Assembly (NCBI GenBank): GCA_025458125.1
Contig: JALOTA010000041.1
Span: forward strand, 24,598-57,774
Length of the DNA: 33,177 nt
Source of the DNA: Hyphomicrobium sp.
Lineage (GTDB): Bacteria > Pseudomonadota > Alphaproteobacteria > Rhizobiales > Hyphomicrobiaceae
Reading direction: 5' to 3'
Under the pieces are notes generated by a model, which saw only the letters and a program-made list of their open reading frames with translations, searched no databases and was not told the origin of the DNA. The position numbers and the translations under genes are program-made. Shown here one piece after another: positions 7,925-15,830 of this stretch. Numbering within the stretch: the stretch's first letter is position 1; the number at the start of each line of letters is the position of its first letter.

Positions 7925-8153
7925 CTAGCCCAGTTTGGTGCGTTGCGAAAACCGGCAGGAGGGGGCCCCTCCACAGCGATCCGGAACTGCGCCGGTTGGC
8001 GAGCGTTCCCAGCTCGGCAGTTTTCACACTTCATCATCGTCTTGAACATGCCTGCGGCGTGTGGGTCGTTGTCGCGTTGGCAGGCCAGATTCTGGGACAC
8101 GGGCTCAGAAAACTCGGCTATTTTGTGCCGTTCATCCGATCAGAGAGGTTACG

Positions 8154-8276
8154 ATGCCAACGATGTCAAATTCGCGCCGCCGCAAGATTCAGGCGCGGCA
8201 GCGCAAATCGAAGAACGAGGCGGCGCGTCTCGCCAAGATCGCCAAGAAAGAACGCAACGCCGATCAGAAGGCCTGA
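8154..8276 (+). CDS. small highly basic conserved-type protein, function unknown
   Basis: A 40-residue ORF encoding a Lys/Arg-rich helical peptide with no hydrophobic segment (MPTMSNSRRRKIQARQRKSK at the start). GAGAGG lies 5 nt before the ATG, which supports translation. The heptad-like spacing of basic residues suggests nucleic-acid or ribosome binding, but this is inference. I recall short basic proteins of this kind in other Hyphomicrobiales but cannot name a family. It sits alone between divergent tonB-like and convergent purL. Confidence 0.6.
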   Translation: MPTMSNSRRRKIQARQRKSKNEAARLAKIAKKERNADQKA

Positions 8277-8391
8277 AGGTTTCCTGAGCTTGGGTTGCTC
8301 CCCGTAGCGCTGCCGCGAGCCGCCATTGATTGTCCCATGTCTGCTTGAAAGACGGCGGATCGGGGCGGCGGCTCGCCGGCGCGACGCGGGC

Positions 8392-10608
8392 TCAGTGGCC
8401 CGACATGTATTCGGGCAGCCACTTCTCGTTGATGGCGCGCAGTTGATCGAGCGGGTAGGGGTCTTCGTCGCCGCGTATGATGATGCTGTCGCCGCCTGCT
8501 TTGCCGACGACCCGGGCCGGAAGAGCCAGAAGCCGCGCACGCTCGATCACTTCCTCGGCCATGTCGGGAGAGACCGATAGCACATAGCGGCCCTGGTCTT
8601 CGCCGAACCACGCCGCGTGCGCCGGCAGGCGGCCCTCATAAGGATAGAGATCGGCGCCCATGTTTCCCGCGAGCGCCATCTCAGCGATGGCCACGAGCAA
8701 GCCGCCATCGGAACAATCGTGAACGGCAGAGACTTTTGCTTCGCGAATGAGACTGCGGACCAGACGGCCGGCTTTCAATTCATCGGCAAGATCCACGGGT
8801 GGCGGCGCGCCTTCGTTTTTGCCGGCGGCCATGCCTTGATAGAGGGACTGGCCGAGCCAGCCGCGTTCCAGTCCGACGACGATGAGCAGATCGCCATCGC
8901 GCTTCAGAGCGATATCGGCGAGATGCGAAACATCCGGCACGAGTCCGACGCCGCCGATGGCAGGTGTCGGCGGAATTCCGATGCCGTTCGTCTCGTTGTA
9001 GAGAGACACGTTGCCCGACACGACCGGATAATCGAGAACGCGGCAGGCTTCGCCCATTCCGCGCACGCTGGCGACGAACTGGCCCATGATCTCGGGCCTT
9101 TCGGGATTGGCGAAGTTCATATTGTCGGTTATGGCGATCGGATCGGCACCGACGGCACACAGATTGCGCCAGGTTTCGGCGACGGCCTGCTTTGTTCCCA
9201 TTTCCGGATCGGCGGCGACGTAGCGGGGGGTGACATCGCACGTGGCGGCAATCGCCTTGTTCGTTCCGTGGATGCGCACGACGCCGGCATCGCCACCGGG
9301 CCGCCCGACCGTATCGCCCATGACCATGTGGTCGTACTGCTGGTAGATCCAGCGACGGGAGCAGAGTGCCGGTGAACCCATCAGCGCCGTCAGCGCCTGC
9401 ATGAGGCTCTTAGGTGGCGCCACCCACTCCGGCAAAACGGGCGCCGGCGGCACCGGCTCGAAGTAGGGGCGTTCGTACATGGGCGCGGAATTGGCGAGTA
9501 CGGGAACCGGCAGGTCGGCTTCGACTTTTCCCTTGTGTGTCACGATCATGCGGCCGGTATCGGTGGTCCGGCCGATCACGGCGAAGTCGAGCCCCCACTT
9601 TCTGAAGATCGCCTCTGCCTCGGCTTCGCGGCCGGGCTTCAGGATCATGAGCATGCGCTCCTGGCTTTCGGAGAGCATCATCTCGTAGGCGGTCATGGCG
9701 GTTTCGCGCTGGGGGACATGATCAAGCACGAGTTCGATTCCGACGCCGCCCTTGTCCGCCATTTCGGATGTCGAAGAGGTGAGCCCGGCCGCACCCATAT
9801 CCTGAATGGCGATGATCATATCGGTCGCCATGAGTTCCAGGCAGGCTTCGATCAGGAGCTTTTCGGTGAACGGGTCGCCCACCTGCACCGTCGGCCGTTT
9901 CTCGTCGCTCTTGTCGTCGAATTCCGCTGACGCCATCGTGGCGCCGTGGATGCCGTCGCGGCCTGTTTTCGAGCCGACATAGACGACGGGCAGGCCGACG
10001 CCCTTAGCGGCGGAATAGAAAATCTTGTCGGCTTGAGCGAGGCCAACGCACATGGCATTGACGAGAATGTTGTTGTTATAGCCAGCGTCGAAGTTGGTTT
10101 CGCCACCAACGGTGGGCACGCCCGTGCAGTTGCCGTAGTGCGCGATGCCGGCGACAACGCCGTCGACCAGATGGCGTGTCTTGGCGTGCGAGGGATCGCC
10201 GAAGCGCAATGCGTTGAGGTTCGCGACGGGGCGCGCGCCCATGGTGAACACGTCGCGCATGATGCCGCCGACACCGGTGGCCGCACCCTGGAATGGCTCG
10301 ATGTAGGACGGGTGGTTGTGGCTCTCCATCTTGAAGACGGCGCAGTGGCCGTCGCCGAGGTCGACGACGCCCGCGTTCTCTCCAGGCCCCTGGATGACCT
10401 TGGGACCCGACGTCGGCAATGTCTTCAGCCAGACGCGCGAGGATTTGTACGAACAGTGCTCGGACCACATCACCGAGAAGATGCCCAGTTCCGTCAGCGA
10501 GGGCTCGCGTCCGAGTATACTCAAGAGCCGCTGATATTCGTCGGGCTTCAGGCCATGCTCCGCCACGATCTCAGGCGTGATGGCGGGCTTTGCTGCTGCG
10601 TCCTGCAT
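8392..10608 (-). CDS. purL: phosphoribosylformylglycinamidine synthase subunit PurL (small, PurSQL type)
   Basis: PurL converts FGAR plus ATP and ammonia to FGAM, the fourth step of purine synthesis, in a complex with PurS and PurQ. The 738-residue length matches the PurSQL-type enzyme, not the 1300-residue fused form. Visible signatures are [13 protein letters not shown] (about 46-58), [21 protein letters not shown] (about 91-111), [12 protein letters not shown] (about 245-256), [15 protein letters not shown] (about 515-529) and [16 protein letters not shown]-like (about 640-655), the paired AIRS domains. ATG 10608 is where family similarity begins ([14 protein letters not shown]). purS and purQ are not in the 380 nt upstream. 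In many relatives purL sits next to bolA-grxD; here it lies 3.4 kb away. Confidence 0.96.
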   Translation of the reverse strand: MQDAAAKPAITPEIVAEHGLKPDEYQRLLSILGREPSLTELGIFSVMWSEHCSYKSSRVWLKTLPTSGPKVIQGPGENAGVVDLGDGHCAVFKMESHNHPSYIEPFQGAATGVGGIMRDVFTMGARPVANLNALRFGDPSHAKTRHLVDGVVAGIAHYGNCTGVPTVGGETNFDAGYNNNILVNAMCVGLAQADKIFYSAAKGVGLPVVYVGSKTGRDGIHGATMASAEFDDKSDEKRPTVQVGDPFTEKLLIEACLELMATDMIIAIQDMGAAGLTSSTSEMADKGGVGIELVLDHVPQRETAMTAYEMMLSESQERMLMILKPGREAEAEAIFRKWGLDFAVIGRTTDTGRMIVTHKGKVEADLPVPVLANSAPMYERPYFEPVPPAPVLPEWVAPPKSLMQALTALMGSPALCSRRWIYQQYDHMVMGDTVGRPGGDAGVVRIHGTNKAIAATCDVTPRYVAADPEMGTKQAVAETWRNLCAVGADPIAITDNMNFANPERPEIMGQFVASVRGMGEACRVLDYPVVSGNVSLYNETNGIGIPPTPAIGGVGLVPDVSHLADIALKRDGDLLIVVGLERGWLGQSLYQGMAAGKNEGAPPPVDLADELKAGRLVRSLIREAKVSAVHDCSDGGLLVAIAEMALAGNMGADLYPYEGRLPAHAAWFGEDQGRYVLSVSPDMAEEVIERARLLALPARVVGKAGGDSIIIRGDEDPYPLDQLRAINEKWLPEYMSGH

Positions 10609-10990
10609 CGATGTCCGTACCGGGTGGAAGTGGGTCGGCCGGTATATAGCGGTTGAGCCCGGGCTTGTCGCGCTTGCGGCCCACGGCTTCCCCTGCCGGA
10701 TCGCCGCGACTGAGAGGTTGCGCCTTCCCGGCCGGCGCACGGAACCACCGGTCATGCTAAAAATGCATGCCGCGCCGCGACACCGGTTGTGCCTGAGGGC
10801 AAACCTACCCGTTTGGGCTGTGACGGTTTTGCGCTGCAGCAATTGCAGGGCTGGAATGTGGAAGTAGCACTTTCGTACGAACCATCAGTGGCTTATCTAA
10901 CAGCTCGCCAGCAGTTGAGACCGATCATGAGCAAATGAGGCCGCTGCGGGTGCTGTTTGTGTTTGCAACTCGAACACGATGGAGCCCACG
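10609..10990. other. intergenic region between divergent purL and a secreted-protein gene
   Basis: 382 nt without a supportable gene; reading frames crossing it have no family similarity or ribosome binding site. It must hold the promoters for purL (-) and the gene at 10991 (+), but no convincing -35/-10 pair was seen. The one distinct element is the perfect palindrome TTCGTACGAA at 10872-10881, a possible operator half-site pair. Confidence 0.4.
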
Positions 10991-11398
10991 ATGACCATGT
11001 TCAAGATTTCCAAGTCCCTCGTTGCAGCCGCCATTGCCGTTGCCGTTTCGGCCAACGCTACCGGAGTTCATGCCGGGGCGAATTCGTCCGCGCGTGTCGT
11101 CAAGCCGCTGGCGGGCTTGTCGTTCCCCGTCGGTTCGAAGCATGCGGTCGGGTACTTCGTTCCCGGACGGTCGGGTTGCGAGCTGACCCTGCTCGTGGGC
11201 GAATCGGGAGATAGCGTCGCCGAACGGGAAAAAGGTTCCGCGCCGGCGCGATTTACAACTCTTGTTGGCGCAGGACGGACTGCGCGGATCGATACGGCCG
11301 AGGGTCAGTCTGTCGAGTTCTTCTGCTCGACCGGCGCATCGTTCCTGACGACGCGGGTGATTGATCGCCTAGCCTACGCGACGGTGACTGCACGATAG
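10991..11398 (+). CDS. small secreted protein of unknown function
   Basis: A 135-residue precursor with a Sec signal peptide: MTMFKISKSL, a hydrophobic alanine/valine core, and a probable cleavage after VHA near residue 29. The mature part is about 105 residues, with two cysteines (in GCELTL and FFCSTG) that could form a disulfide, and alternating hydrophobic and polar residues suggesting a beta-rich fold. No family recognised. GGAG lies 6 nt before ATG 10991, preferred over ATG 10979. It ends 27 nt before a strong intrinsic terminator, so it is a single-gene transcript. Confidence 0.7.
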   Translation: MTMFKISKSLVAAAIAVAVSANATGVHAGANSSARVVKPLAGLSFPVGSKHAVGYFVPGRSGCELTLLVGESGDSVAEREKGSAPARFTTLVGAGRTARIDTAEGQSVEFFCSTGASFLTTRVIDRLAYATVTAR

Positions 11399-11425
11399 GC
11401 CGCGTGGTTCATGTGATGCGAGAAA

Positions 11426-11451
11426 GGGGCGCTTCGGCGCCCCTTTTTTTT
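11426..11451 (+). terminator. intrinsic terminator of the small secreted-protein gene
   Basis: GGGGCGC (11426-11432) pairs perfectly with GCGCCCC (11437-11443) across a stable TTCG tetraloop, followed by eight T residues (11444-11451). A textbook factor-independent terminator 27 nt past the stop codon. Confidence 0.95.
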
Positions 11452-11521
11452 CGTTGTTGCTGGGACGACGGTGGCTCCCGTGGAGTGGATCACACGCCAG
11501 TTATGCGCCGGTGGCATTGCT

Positions 11522-11579
11522 GCGATGCAATATGCAGTCTTCTACAGTGTAGGGAAGACATGTAGGGTGCTTGCATCGC
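11522..11579. promoter_or_regulatory. nested inverted repeat upstream of a structured RNA locus
   Basis: GCGATGCAA (11522-11530) and TTGCATCGC (11571-11579) form a perfect 9-bp inverted repeat. Between them a second imperfect palindrome runs from GTCTTCTAC to GTAGGGAAGAC (11537-11559). It lies about 75 nt upstream of the short ORF at 11655. It could be an operator for the following RNA or part of its transcript. The sequence structure is directly visible; the function is inference. Confidence 0.4.
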
Positions 11580-11654
11580 GTGACGGCTGAGTTGGTCTGT
11601 TCCGTCCGCACACAACGATCATAGCGAGGTCCGGAAACGGACCGGGAGTTTACA

Positions 11655-11720
11655 ATGCAAGCCTTCGTCCTGGCGCTCCTCCAGCGTCAGCCGGCTCGGA
11701 AGGGCGAGAACGCCCGCTGA
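11655..11720 (+). CDS. possible 21-residue leader peptide inside the structured RNA
   Basis: ATG 11655 is preceded by GGGAG with 6-nt spacing and opens a 21-codon frame ending TGA at 11718-11720. The peptide starts MQAFVLALLQRQPARKG, a short hydrophobic stretch followed by a basic tail. The CCTCC-loop hairpin (11670-11690) lies within its coding sequence. A small ORF followed by hairpins with anti-Shine-Dalgarno loops is the layout of cuckoo RNAs, whose small ORF is however a DUF1127 protein, which this is not. Translation is suggested only by the ribosome binding site. Confidence 0.35.
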   Translation: MQAFVLALLQRQPARKGENAR

Positions 11721-11816
11721 GCCCATGCGCTGCCGGCGCTTCTGCTGGCGGTGCATTTCCAAGTGTCAGCCAGCGTCGCTTCTCCTCCAGACGCTGCGGG
11801 TGACATGAGCCGGAAC

Positions 11817-11850
11817 GCGGGGTGGTCCTCTGGACCGCCCCGCTTTTCGT
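11817..11850 (+). terminator. intrinsic terminator of the structured RNA locus
   Basis: GCGGGGTGGTCC (11817-11828) pairs with GGACCGCCCCGC (11832-11843), 12 positions with one T-G pair, around the loop TCT, and is followed by TTTTCGTTT. With no long plus-strand gene between 11452 and 11817, it implies a short transcript from this interval. Confidence 0.8.
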
Positions 11851-11901
11851 TTATGGTCTTCGCGGCCGCGTTTTCGCGTGGGGCTGGCAGGCCCGCCGCA
11901 A

Positions 11902-11931
11902 GAAAAAGCCCGCGCCGGTTGCAGCGCGGGC
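11902..11931 (-). terminator. intrinsic terminator of the rpsF-rplI operon
   Basis: On the minus strand GCCCGCGC (11931-11924) pairs with GCGCGGGC (11915-11908) and is followed by TTTTTCTT (11907-11900). It lies 27 nt beyond the rplI stop, ending the ribosomal operon. Confidence 0.85.
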
Positions 11932-11957
11932 CTGGTTCACGGGCGCTGATTGAAAGT

Positions 11958-12530
11958 TCAGGCTTCTTCGCCTTCCTTCGGTGCGGCGCCTTCCTCGAAC
12001 ATGTCCTCCGAGAAGGTCTCGATGTCGAGCTTCTCTTCCTTGATGACGGTGACGTTCTCGCCGCGGGCCTGGCGCTCGGCTTCTTCCTGCGAGCGGGCGA
12101 CGTTGACCGAAACGCCGACGATGACTTCCGGATGCAGCTGGATCTTGGAGGCGTGGATGCCCAGCGTCTTGATCGGCTTTTCGATGACGACCTGATTGCG
12201 GTCGACGGTGAAGCCGCCGGCGGTGACGATCTCGGCGATGTCGCGCGTGGATACGGAGCCGTAGAGCTGTCCGGTGTCGCCGGCAGACCGGATCGCGACG
12301 AACGACTGGCCTTCCAGCTTGGCGGCCACTGCCTCGGCTTCCTTCTTCAGTTCGAGATTGTTGGCTTCGAGCTGCGCCCGCTGACCTTCGAACTTGGCCA
12401 GGTTCTCCTTCGTGGCGCGCAGCGCCTTTTTCTGCGGCAGGAGGAAGTTGCGCGCGAAGCCGTCCTTGACGTTGACGACGTCGCCCATTTGGCCGATGCG
12501 GCCGACGCGCTGGAGCAGAATGACTTGCAT
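11958..12530 (-). CDS. rplI: 50S ribosomal protein L9
   Basis: L9 binds 23S rRNA at the base of the L1 stalk and extends from the ribosome, helping maintain frame and collision spacing. The 190-residue protein shows the N-terminal domain ([20 protein letters not shown], then [20 protein letters not shown]), the long connecting helix (about 40-75) and the C-terminal domain ([39 protein letters not shown]). A C-terminal acidic tail of about 40 residues extends beyond the E. coli length, common in Hyphomicrobiales. GAAAGGAC precedes ATG 12530. It is the last gene of rpsF-rpsR-DUF2232-rplI. Confidence 0.96.
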   Translation of the reverse strand: MQVILLQRVGRIGQMGDVVNVKDGFARNFLLPQKKALRATKENLAKFEGQRAQLEANNLELKKEAEAVAAKLEGQSFVAIRSAGDTGQLYGSVSTRDIAEIVTAGGFTVDRNQVVIEKPIKTLGIHASKIQLHPEVIVGVSVNVARSQEEAERQARGENVTVIKEEKLDIETFSEDMFEEGAAPKEGEEA

Positions 12531-12586
12531 GGTTGAGGTCCTTTCTCGATTGCTCGATGTTTTCAGGTTGATTGCATGCGAAGGGA

Positions 12587-13576
12587 TCAGGTGGAGACCG
12601 GAGCCGGTGGAGGCGGCGGTCCCGATGGGAATGCACGTTCGCGCAGACGCAGCGGCCGGTCCGCAAGGCCAACGAGCGCGATGATCACGGCGATCCACAC
12701 GGCGACGACGAGAAGGCCGATGTAGAGCAGCCACAAGCCGAACGGCCGCCAGGGCTTTGCGCGCGTGACGTAGTGGATGACGGCAAGACCTGCCAAGACG
12801 TAGGCGAGAAAGAAGGCGCCGAGGAATGCCGTGCCCACCGCTCCCGCGGTGCCCTTCGCCCCCGTGGCCAGGAGCGATGCGAGCAGCATGAGCGCCGTTC
12901 CCGACGGATACTCCATGGCCGATATATCGGGCCAGGGGCGTCGAAGCTGGCCTGCTGCCAGCGTGATGCGTCCGGCAAGCCAGAGATTGAAAACCAGCGC
13001 CGTCAGCCAGGAAACCGCCGATGCGGCCGGGAGAACCGCAACCATGATGTCGGTCATGGTCTCGAGCTGGCTGTCGTCGAGAGGTTTGCCGTCCGCGCCC
13101 GGCGGCATGTTCGTCTTGATCGTTTCCGACAGGTAGCCTTTCAGGCCGGTGCGCAGTTCGTCGAAATCCTGTCCGATGACCACGAGTACGGCCAGCGTGA
13201 TCGTGCCTGCCATGACGGCCGCCCACAGGACGAGGCGGCCGACGGGATACCATTCGACTGTCTCGCTGTCCGCGCCGTCGGGCTGGTAGAGACGATTGAG
13301 AAGCGCGAGATAGGAAAGGACGATCGCAGGCAGGATCTGCGTAAGAGCGTAGACGCCGGCGACCTGAAAATTCGAAGCGGCGGCCACGATGGAGACGCTG
13401 ACAATTCCGGCAAGAGCGGCGAAGCGCCAGCCCCAGCCCAGACCGGCCAGGAAGATCGGAAGCGATGTGAGCAGAAACAGCGCAAAGCGGATGAGCATGG
13501 GCCCCGTGGTGGCGGAGAGGAAGACCACCGCCGACACGAGCCCGAGAAGCAACGCGATGAAGACCTGATTGCGCAT
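12587..13576 (-). CDS. DUF2232 family membrane protein
   Basis: A 329-residue polytopic membrane protein with about eight hydrophobic segments (for example [19 protein letters not shown] at the N-terminus and [20 protein letters not shown] near the C-terminus). Family and position match DUF2232 (YybS-like) proteins, which lie between rpsR and rplI in many alphaproteobacteria. Its role is unknown; a transport function is sometimes suggested from relatedness to ECF-transporter S components, but nothing here shows it. A short proline-rich tail ends the protein. rplI follows 56 nt downstream; 234 nt with repeats separate it from rpsR. Confidence 0.8.
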   Translation of the reverse strand: MRNQVFIALLLGLVSAVVFLSATTGPMLIRFALFLLTSLPIFLAGLGWGWRFAALAGIVSVSIVAAASNFQVAGVYALTQILPAIVLSYLALLNRLYQPDGADSETVEWYPVGRLVLWAAVMAGTITLAVLVVIGQDFDELRTGLKGYLSETIKTNMPPGADGKPLDDSQLETMTDIMVAVLPAASAVSWLTALVFNLWLAGRITLAAGQLRRPWPDISAMEYPSGTALMLLASLLATGAKGTAGAVGTAFLGAFFLAYVLAGLAVIHYVTRAKPWRPFGLWLLYIGLLVVAVWIAVIIALVGLADRPLRLRERAFPSGPPPPPAPVST

Positions 13577-13647
13577 ACGATCCCAGCTGTCCCGCTTTCG
13601 CGGTTAGGGAACAGTCGGGCACGCGGTGCCGCCGTCCCAACCCTTGT

Positions 13648-13749
13648 TTTCACTTTGGCCCATCCGACACGCGTTCCGCGCGCCGGCCGGATGGGCCGGG
13701 ATTGCTTTCACTTTGGCCCATCCGAGACACGTTTTGCGCGCCGGCCGGA
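13648..13749. repeat. two-copy 44-nt direct repeat in the rpsR-DUF2232 spacer
   Basis: Two 44-nt copies lie at 13648-13691 and 13706-13749, 58 nt apart start to start. Both begin TTTCACTTTGGCCCATCCGA and end GCGCGCCGGCCGGA; they differ only in the central bases. Copy 1 also forms an inverted repeat, GGCCCATCCG (13657-13666) with CGGATGGGCC (13688-13697). A REP-like intergenic repeat is the best guess. It lies in the transcribed spacer of the rpsF operon. Confidence 0.75.
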
Positions 13750-13767
13750 GGAGACAATCGGTTGGCT

Positions 13768-13797
13768 GTCCGGCAAGCGGCGAGCCGCCTGCCGGAC
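13768..13797 (-). promoter_or_regulatory. strong hairpin just downstream of rpsR
   Basis: GTCCGGCAAGCGGC and GCCGCCTGCCGGAC pair over 14 positions with one mismatch, leaving a 2-nt loop in the alignment, 14 nt past the rpsR stop. No T-run follows on the minus strand, so it is more likely an mRNA stabiliser or processing hairpin than a full terminator. It may allow rpsF-rpsR to be expressed above the DUF2232 gene. Confidence 0.5.
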
Positions 13798-13810
13798 GCC
13801 GAAAGTGGCT

Positions 13811-14059
13811 TTACTTCAGCACGTAGGGCAGGAGACCCAGGAAGCGCGCGCGCTTGATGGCTCGCGCCAGTTCGCGCTGCTTCTTTGCCGAAACGGCGGT
13901 GATTCGGCTCGGCACGATCTTGCCGCGCTCGGAAATGTAGCGGCCGAGAAGACGAACATCCTTGTAGTCGATCTTCGGCGCATGCTGGCCCGAGAATGGG
14001 CAGGTCTTGCGGCGGCGATGGAACGGCCGGCGAGCGGCCAACTGCTGGACTTCAGCCAT
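13811..14059 (-). CDS. rpsR: 30S ribosomal protein S18
   Basis: S18 pairs with S6 on the 30S platform, binding the central domain of 16S rRNA. The 82-residue protein is full length, with the family core [20 protein letters not shown] (about 16-35), then [20 protein letters not shown], and a C-terminal basic segment [23 protein letters not shown] 14059 lies 3 nt after the rpsF stop, consistent with tight coupling to S6. Confidence 0.97.
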   Translation of the reverse strand: MAEVQQLAARRPFHRRRKTCPFSGQHAPKIDYKDVRLLGRYISERGKIVPSRITAVSAKKQRELARAIKRARFLGLLPYVLK

Positions 14060-14062
14060 GGT

Positions 14063-14596
14063 TTAGCCCTCCGAACCGGGGTTTTCGCTGCGGGGCGCAC
14101 GGGGCGGGCGCGGACCGCGGGGCGCATCGCCGTCGCGGAACGAGCCACCTTCGCGCGGAGGCCGTGAGCGGAACGTGGAGCCGCCATCGCCTCCACGGTC
14201 GCCCCCACGGAACCCACCGCCGCCGCGCGGGCCGCGATCTCCGCGATCGCCACGCTCGCCGCGTTCCTCGCGATCCTGCTTGCGCATCATCGCGGACGGT
14301 TCCGTTTCGTGGGCTTCGACCTTGACCGTCATGAAGCGCAGGATGTCGGGCTGGATGCCCATGCGGCGCTCCATTTCGGCCACGGCTGCCGCCGGGGCTT
14401 CGATGTTGAGAAGCGAGAAGTGCGCCTTGCGGTTCTTCTTGATCTTGTAGGCAAGGCCCTTGAGGCCCCAGTATTCGTTCTTGGTGACCTTTCCGCCGCC
14501 TTCGGTGATGACGTCGGTGAACTCTTTGGTCAGCGTCTCAACCTGCTGGTTGGAGACGTCCTGACGCGTCAGGAAGACATGCTCGTACAACGGCAT
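14063..14596 (-). CDS. rpsF: 30S ribosomal protein S6 with Arg/Gly-rich tail
   Basis: S6 binds S18 and 16S rRNA on the small-subunit platform. The first 105 residues form the normal ferredoxin-like S6 fold ([59 protein letters not shown]). The remaining 70 residues are a low-complexity tail rich in [13 protein letters not shown] and PRxP motifs, giving 177 residues against about 131-135 in E. coli. Extended charged S6 tails occur in Hyphomicrobiales, but the RGG-like composition is notable. The gene starts the rpsF-rpsR-DUF2232-rplI operon, and a leader hairpin lies just upstream. Confidence 0.96.
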   Translation of the reverse strand: MPLYEHVFLTRQDVSNQQVETLTKEFTDVITEGGGKVTKNEYWGLKGLAYKIKKNRKAHFSLLNIEAPAAAVAEMERRMGIQPDILRFMTVKVEAHETEPSAMMRKQDREERGERGDRGDRGPRGGGGFRGGDRGGDGGSTFRSRPPREGGSFRDGDAPRGPRPPRAPRSENPGSEG

Positions 14597-14617
14597 GCGA
14601 TGGCCCTTCTGTTTTCA

Positions 14618-14647
14618 GGCCCACACGCGGCAATCCCGTGTGGGGCC
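14618..14647 (-). promoter_or_regulatory. rpsF leader hairpin, possible S6:S18 autoregulatory site
   Basis: On the minus strand GGCCCCACACG pairs with CGTGTGGGCC (one bulged C) around the loop GGATTGCCG, 22-51 nt before the rpsF start codon. Known rpsF leaders in several bacterial groups carry a hairpin exposing CCG that mimics the S6:S18 site of 16S rRNA. The exposed GCCG here fits that idea. The hairpin is plain; the regulatory role is inference. Confidence 0.4.
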
Positions 14648-14974
14648 GTGCTGCCGCAATCGACATCTCGATGCGGGTCCTCCTCCGGCGCAAAGCCTCT
14701 GCTGGACCTGGAAAAAGGGCCAACAGGAACCCATGAGAGTGAAGACACTGGGAGACGGAACCGCTTCAGGCCCCTCCGCGCGATTGGCGCTTGACCAATA
14801 CAACACGGCCCCCCTTTCAGCCTCCAACCGGAGCGGGTGACGGGCGGCTTATACGTGATTTTCGCCGTGGTGCAAGGTCTGAAGCGCCCACGGGCAGAAT
14901 GCGTGCCGCCCGAGAGGCCCGGATCGGGGCAAAGATCGTATACTGGGAGGGTAATAAAGCCGGAGGCTGGTCGG
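14648..14974. other. remainder of the rpsF/ubiG divergent intergenic region
   Basis: About 330 nt between the rpsF leader hairpin and the ubiG start. It should contain the ribosomal operon promoter on the minus strand and the ubiG promoter on the plus strand. No confident -35/-10 pair was found. Frames through it show no recognisable protein. Confidence 0.4.
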
Positions 14975-15736
14975 GTGCTGCGCAAGGATGAACGGAAAGC
15001 CGCGAAGCCGACCGCGGATGCGGCCGAGGTGGCGCGTTTCAACGCTCTGGCCGAGGAATGGTGGAAGCCCGGCGGGGCCTTCAAGGTGGTGCACCAGTTC
15101 AACGCGTCCCGCATCAGATACTTGTCTGAGCAACTTCCGGCACTCGCCGGGCGCTGTCCTATCCGCGAGCAGCCGCTGGCGGGGTTGCGGCTGCTCGATG
15201 CCGGTTGTGGGGCGGGGCTCGTATCGGAACCAATGGCGAAGCTCGGGGCTGAAGTGGTCGGGATCGACGCGTCCGAGCGCAACGTGATGGTCGCGCGGCA
15301 CCATGCCGGGGAGGCGGGCATCGCCATCGACTACCGGCATGCGCTGCCGGAGGATCTCGCCGGAGAGGCGGATCGCTACGACATCGTGCTTTCGCTCGAG
15401 GTGGTGGAACATGTGGCGGACGCGGGCGCGTTTCTGCGCGCGATCGGGACGCTGACCCGTCCGGGCGGGCTCCTGGTCGTCGGTACGCTCAATCGCACGC
15501 CGCAATCGTTCGTGAAGGCGATCCTCGGCGCGGAGTACGTGCTGCGGTGGCTGCCACGCGGCACGCACGCGTGGTCGAAGTTCGTGCGGCCCGATGAAGT
15601 CACGGGCCATCTGGCGCCGCTTGGGTTCGAAACGTTGGCCCTAAAGGGTGTATCGCTTAATCCGCTCAGCTTCCAATGGAGCGTGGGGGAGGATACCAGC
15701 GTCAATTACCTGCAGGTGTTCCGCAGGCGGCGGTGA
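14975..15736 (+). CDS. ubiG: bifunctional 2-polyprenyl-6-hydroxyphenol/3-demethylubiquinol O-methyltransferase
   Basis: UbiG performs both SAM-dependent O-methylations of ubiquinone synthesis at the membrane surface. The 253-residue protein has the class I methyltransferase motif LRLLDAGCGAGLVSEPMAKL (about 72-91), LSLEVVEHVADAGAFL (about 137-152, post-motif region) and the UbiG signatures ARFNALAEEWWKPGG, GTLNRTPQSFVKAILGAEYV and VNYLQVFRRR. The start is GTG 14975, with GGAGG ending 8 nt upstream; the frame stays open further upstream but without similarity. The DUF808 gene follows on the same strand after 94 nt. Confidence 0.95.
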   Translation: MLRKDERKAAKPTADAAEVARFNALAEEWWKPGGAFKVVHQFNASRIRYLSEQLPALAGRCPIREQPLAGLRLLDAGCGAGLVSEPMAKLGAEVVGIDASERNVMVARHHAGEAGIAIDYRHALPEDLAGEADRYDIVLSLEVVEHVADAGAFLRAIGTLTRPGGLLVVGTLNRTPQSFVKAILGAEYVLRWLPRGTHAWSKFVRPDEVTGHLAPLGFETLALKGVSLNPLSFQWSVGEDTSVNYLQVFRRRR

Positions 15737-15830
15737 CGAAATCCGGCCGACTTGCGGGAGACGGGAAGATCGGGCCAAAAGAGACGATGGGCCCGGGGGC
15801 GATTCCCGCAGCTGACAGAGGATCTGGCGC

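Larger units (their letters stand above)
11600..11850 (+). ncRNA. candidate structured small RNA with anti-Shine-Dalgarno loops
   Basis: Consecutive stem-loops readable by eye on the plus strand: GGTCCG-GAAA-CGGACC (11628-11643); CTGGCGCT/AGCGTCAG closing loop CCTCC (11670-11690); GGGCG-AGAA-CGCCC (11702-11715); a 13-bp stem ATGCGCTGCCGGC/GCTGGCGGTGCAT with three G-T pairs and loop GCTTCT (11725-11756); CAGCGTC/GACGCTG with a 12-nt loop containing CTTCTCCTCC (11771-11796); and a terminator (11817-11847). CCTCC loops are complementary to Shine-Dalgarno sequences, as in the alphaproteobacterial alpha-r14/suhB and cuckoo (CcsR) RNAs, but I do not recognise a specific match. The 5' end is a guess; no promoter was identified with confidence. 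The second hairpin overlaps a 21-codon ORF. Confidence 0.5.

Noticed and set aside
13626-13826. 66-codon ORF spanning the 44-nt repeats
   Set aside because: Its apparent internal similarity is just the DNA repeat translated; it runs antisense into rpsR.
12572-14167. 531-codon plus-strand frame across DUF2232, the repeats and rpsR
   Set aside because: It runs antisense to well-identified ribosomal-operon genes and shows no recognisable domain.
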